Shown piece after piece: positions 63,131-64,000 of a stretch of 64,000 nt of DNA; positions within the stretch are counted from its first letter, which is position 1, and each line of letters opens with the position of its first letter. The notes below the pieces were generated by a model that was not told the origin of the DNA, made no database searches, and was given only the letters and a program-made list of their open reading frames with translations. The stretch comes from a virus. The stretch covers positions 1-64,000 of the IMG/VR virus record IMGVR_UViG_3300045241_000115. One strand, given 5' to 3'. The position numbers and the translations under genes are program-made.

Positions 63131-64000
63131 ATGGCGAGAGAGTTTCTCACGTTGAAGCAATTGCGCGAGAGGACCTGGAAGAACCAAGACGAGGCTATTC
63201 TGGATCTGAAACGCGCGGGGCTGAAGCCGGTCGGCACCGACTATGTGCTGGGCGAGCATACGCCCGGCAGCAAGGTCTGGCAGTTGCTGGACCGCACGGA
63301 CGCCGATGGTTCGCAAGAGCCGCCGACGGCCAAGCCGGCGAAGGCCGCGAAGGCTCCCAAGAAGACGGCCAAGTCCGAACATCCGGGTGACGCCGACATG
63401 AAAGCCAAGGCCGCGAAGGCGACCGGCTATGACGTTCACTTCCGAGTCAGTCCGACCAAGAAGTTGAACGAGCAGGCCGACACGTTGGAGGCGGCCCGTG
63501 CGATCGCCGCGCGCATGAATGCCGAACACGGCAAGAATGGGCGACGTGCGATGATCTACGCGCGACAGGCGAAGGGTCCGTCCATCCCGATCACAGGCGA
63601 CGATCCGCCTGTGACGAAGGTGGCGGAGAAGGTGAAGGGCGCGAAGGCGAAGCCCGCCGATGCGCCGGAGCCGGAGCCTGCGCCGGAGCCTGCGAAGCCT
63701 GCCGAGCCGGCCAACGACATGACGCCGTTGCCGGCGGCCAACGGGCCGTACAACTTCCGTCTCGATCAGCCGCCGGCGCAGCATTCGCTGTTGCCGACGG
63801 CGCTCGAATGGTCGCGCAAGACCGGCTTCGTCGTGGCGATCATCGACAAGGCCGGCAACGTCGTGCGCAAGATCGACGGCCGGCTGGGCGGCAAACGTCC
63901 TACGCGCACGGCGACGCGCGTGGCAACGCGCACCCCCCGCGCACCGCAGGGCGAGGGCAAGATGGCCACCGCCACGCGGCTGCTGATGCGTCCCGAGGGC
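63131..64000 (+). CDS. Hypothetical Ala/Lys/Pro-rich protein, 3' end outside the window
   Basis: ATG 63131 opens REFLTLKQLRERTWKNQDEA, ILDLKRAGLKPVGTDYVLGE and stays open to the edge (290 codons). After a Lys/Ala linker comes a small alpha/beta domain (GYDVHFRVSPTKKLNEQADT, LEAARAIAARMNAEHGKNGR, RAMIYARQA), then Pro/Glu/Ala repeats and a second compact region (EWSRKTGFVVAIIDKAGNVV). The function is unknown. It has AACAGAAGGGAACACC before the start. Confidence 0.6.
   Translation, partial: MAREFLTLKQLRERTWKNQDEAILDLKRAGLKPVGTDYVLGEHTPGSKVWQLLDRTDADGSQEPPTAKPAKAAKAPKKTAKSEHPGDADMKAKAAKATGYDVHFRVSPTKKLNEQADTLEAARAIAARMNAEHGKNGRRAMIYARQAKGPSIPITGDDPPVTKVAEKVKGAKAKPADAPEPEPAPEPAKPAEPANDMTPLPAANGPYNFRLDQPPAQHSLLPTALEWSRKTGFVVAIIDKAGNVVRKIDGRLGGKRPTRTATRVATRTPRAPQGEGKMATATRLLMRPEG

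Overview
The window is a 64 kb piece of a GC-rich tailed phage (or prophage) of a contractile-tail (myovirus) type. The host is probably an alphaproteobacterium: GcrA-like and GapR-like proteins, which are alphaproteobacterial regulators, occur among its genes. Both edges cut genes, so the genome is longer than the window. No integrase, lysogeny attachment site, tRNA, rRNA, CRISPR array or insertion sequence is visible. Temperate life is inferred from a divergent CI/Cro pair and a set of shared 15-bp operators.

Layout. (1) 1-8260, leftward early arm: Cro-like repressor, a GapR/RMF-like fusion, RuvC-like resolvase, GcrA-like factor, a TcmP-like partner plus a ParB-DUF5131 (Gp37/Gp68, radical-SAM-like Cys motif) fusion, an MT-A70 adenine methyltransferase, small proteins, and at the far end a lambda O-like initiator with an iteron origin inside its gene. 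(2) 8316-16702, rightward arm: CI repressor, terminator, three tandem operators on a promoter, then Gp157, ERF single-strand annealing protein, a ParB-like protein with a SAP-like tail, and many small accessory genes. One of these has an in-frame TGA, and three are preceded by near-identical leaders. (3) 60059 down to 16763, leftward late operon ending in a strong terminator at 16706-16733: ParB-like, COG2401-type ABC ATPase/acetyltransferase, terminases, portal, head morphogenesis, a 1004-residue polyvalent protein (DUF2213 prohead protease + topoisomerase IB + ADP-ribosyltransferase), scaffold, cement, major capsid, an Acb2/Tad1-like protein, connectors, two fibres, sheath, tube, tail chaperones with a -1 frameshift site, tape measure with lysozyme domain, hub, baseplate and a third fibre. 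Several small rightward genes interrupt it. (4) 60820-64000, rightward arm of small genes. Three perfect type II hammerhead ribozymes lie between consecutive genes. A fourth hammerhead-like element with a sequestered ribosome-binding site stands upstream, and a duplicated hairpin motif lies further on.

How it works together. CI/Cro acting on the shared operators would set lysogeny against the Gp157/ERF/ParB arm and the replication arm. The initiator would open its internal iterons. The late operon builds and packages the particle. The right arm appears to be transcribed as one message that is cut into single-gene units by ribozymes. The strongest candidates for something undescribed are the hammerhead array with its neighbouring RNA elements, the ParB-DUF5131/TcmP pair, and the protease-topoisomerase-ART polyvalent protein.
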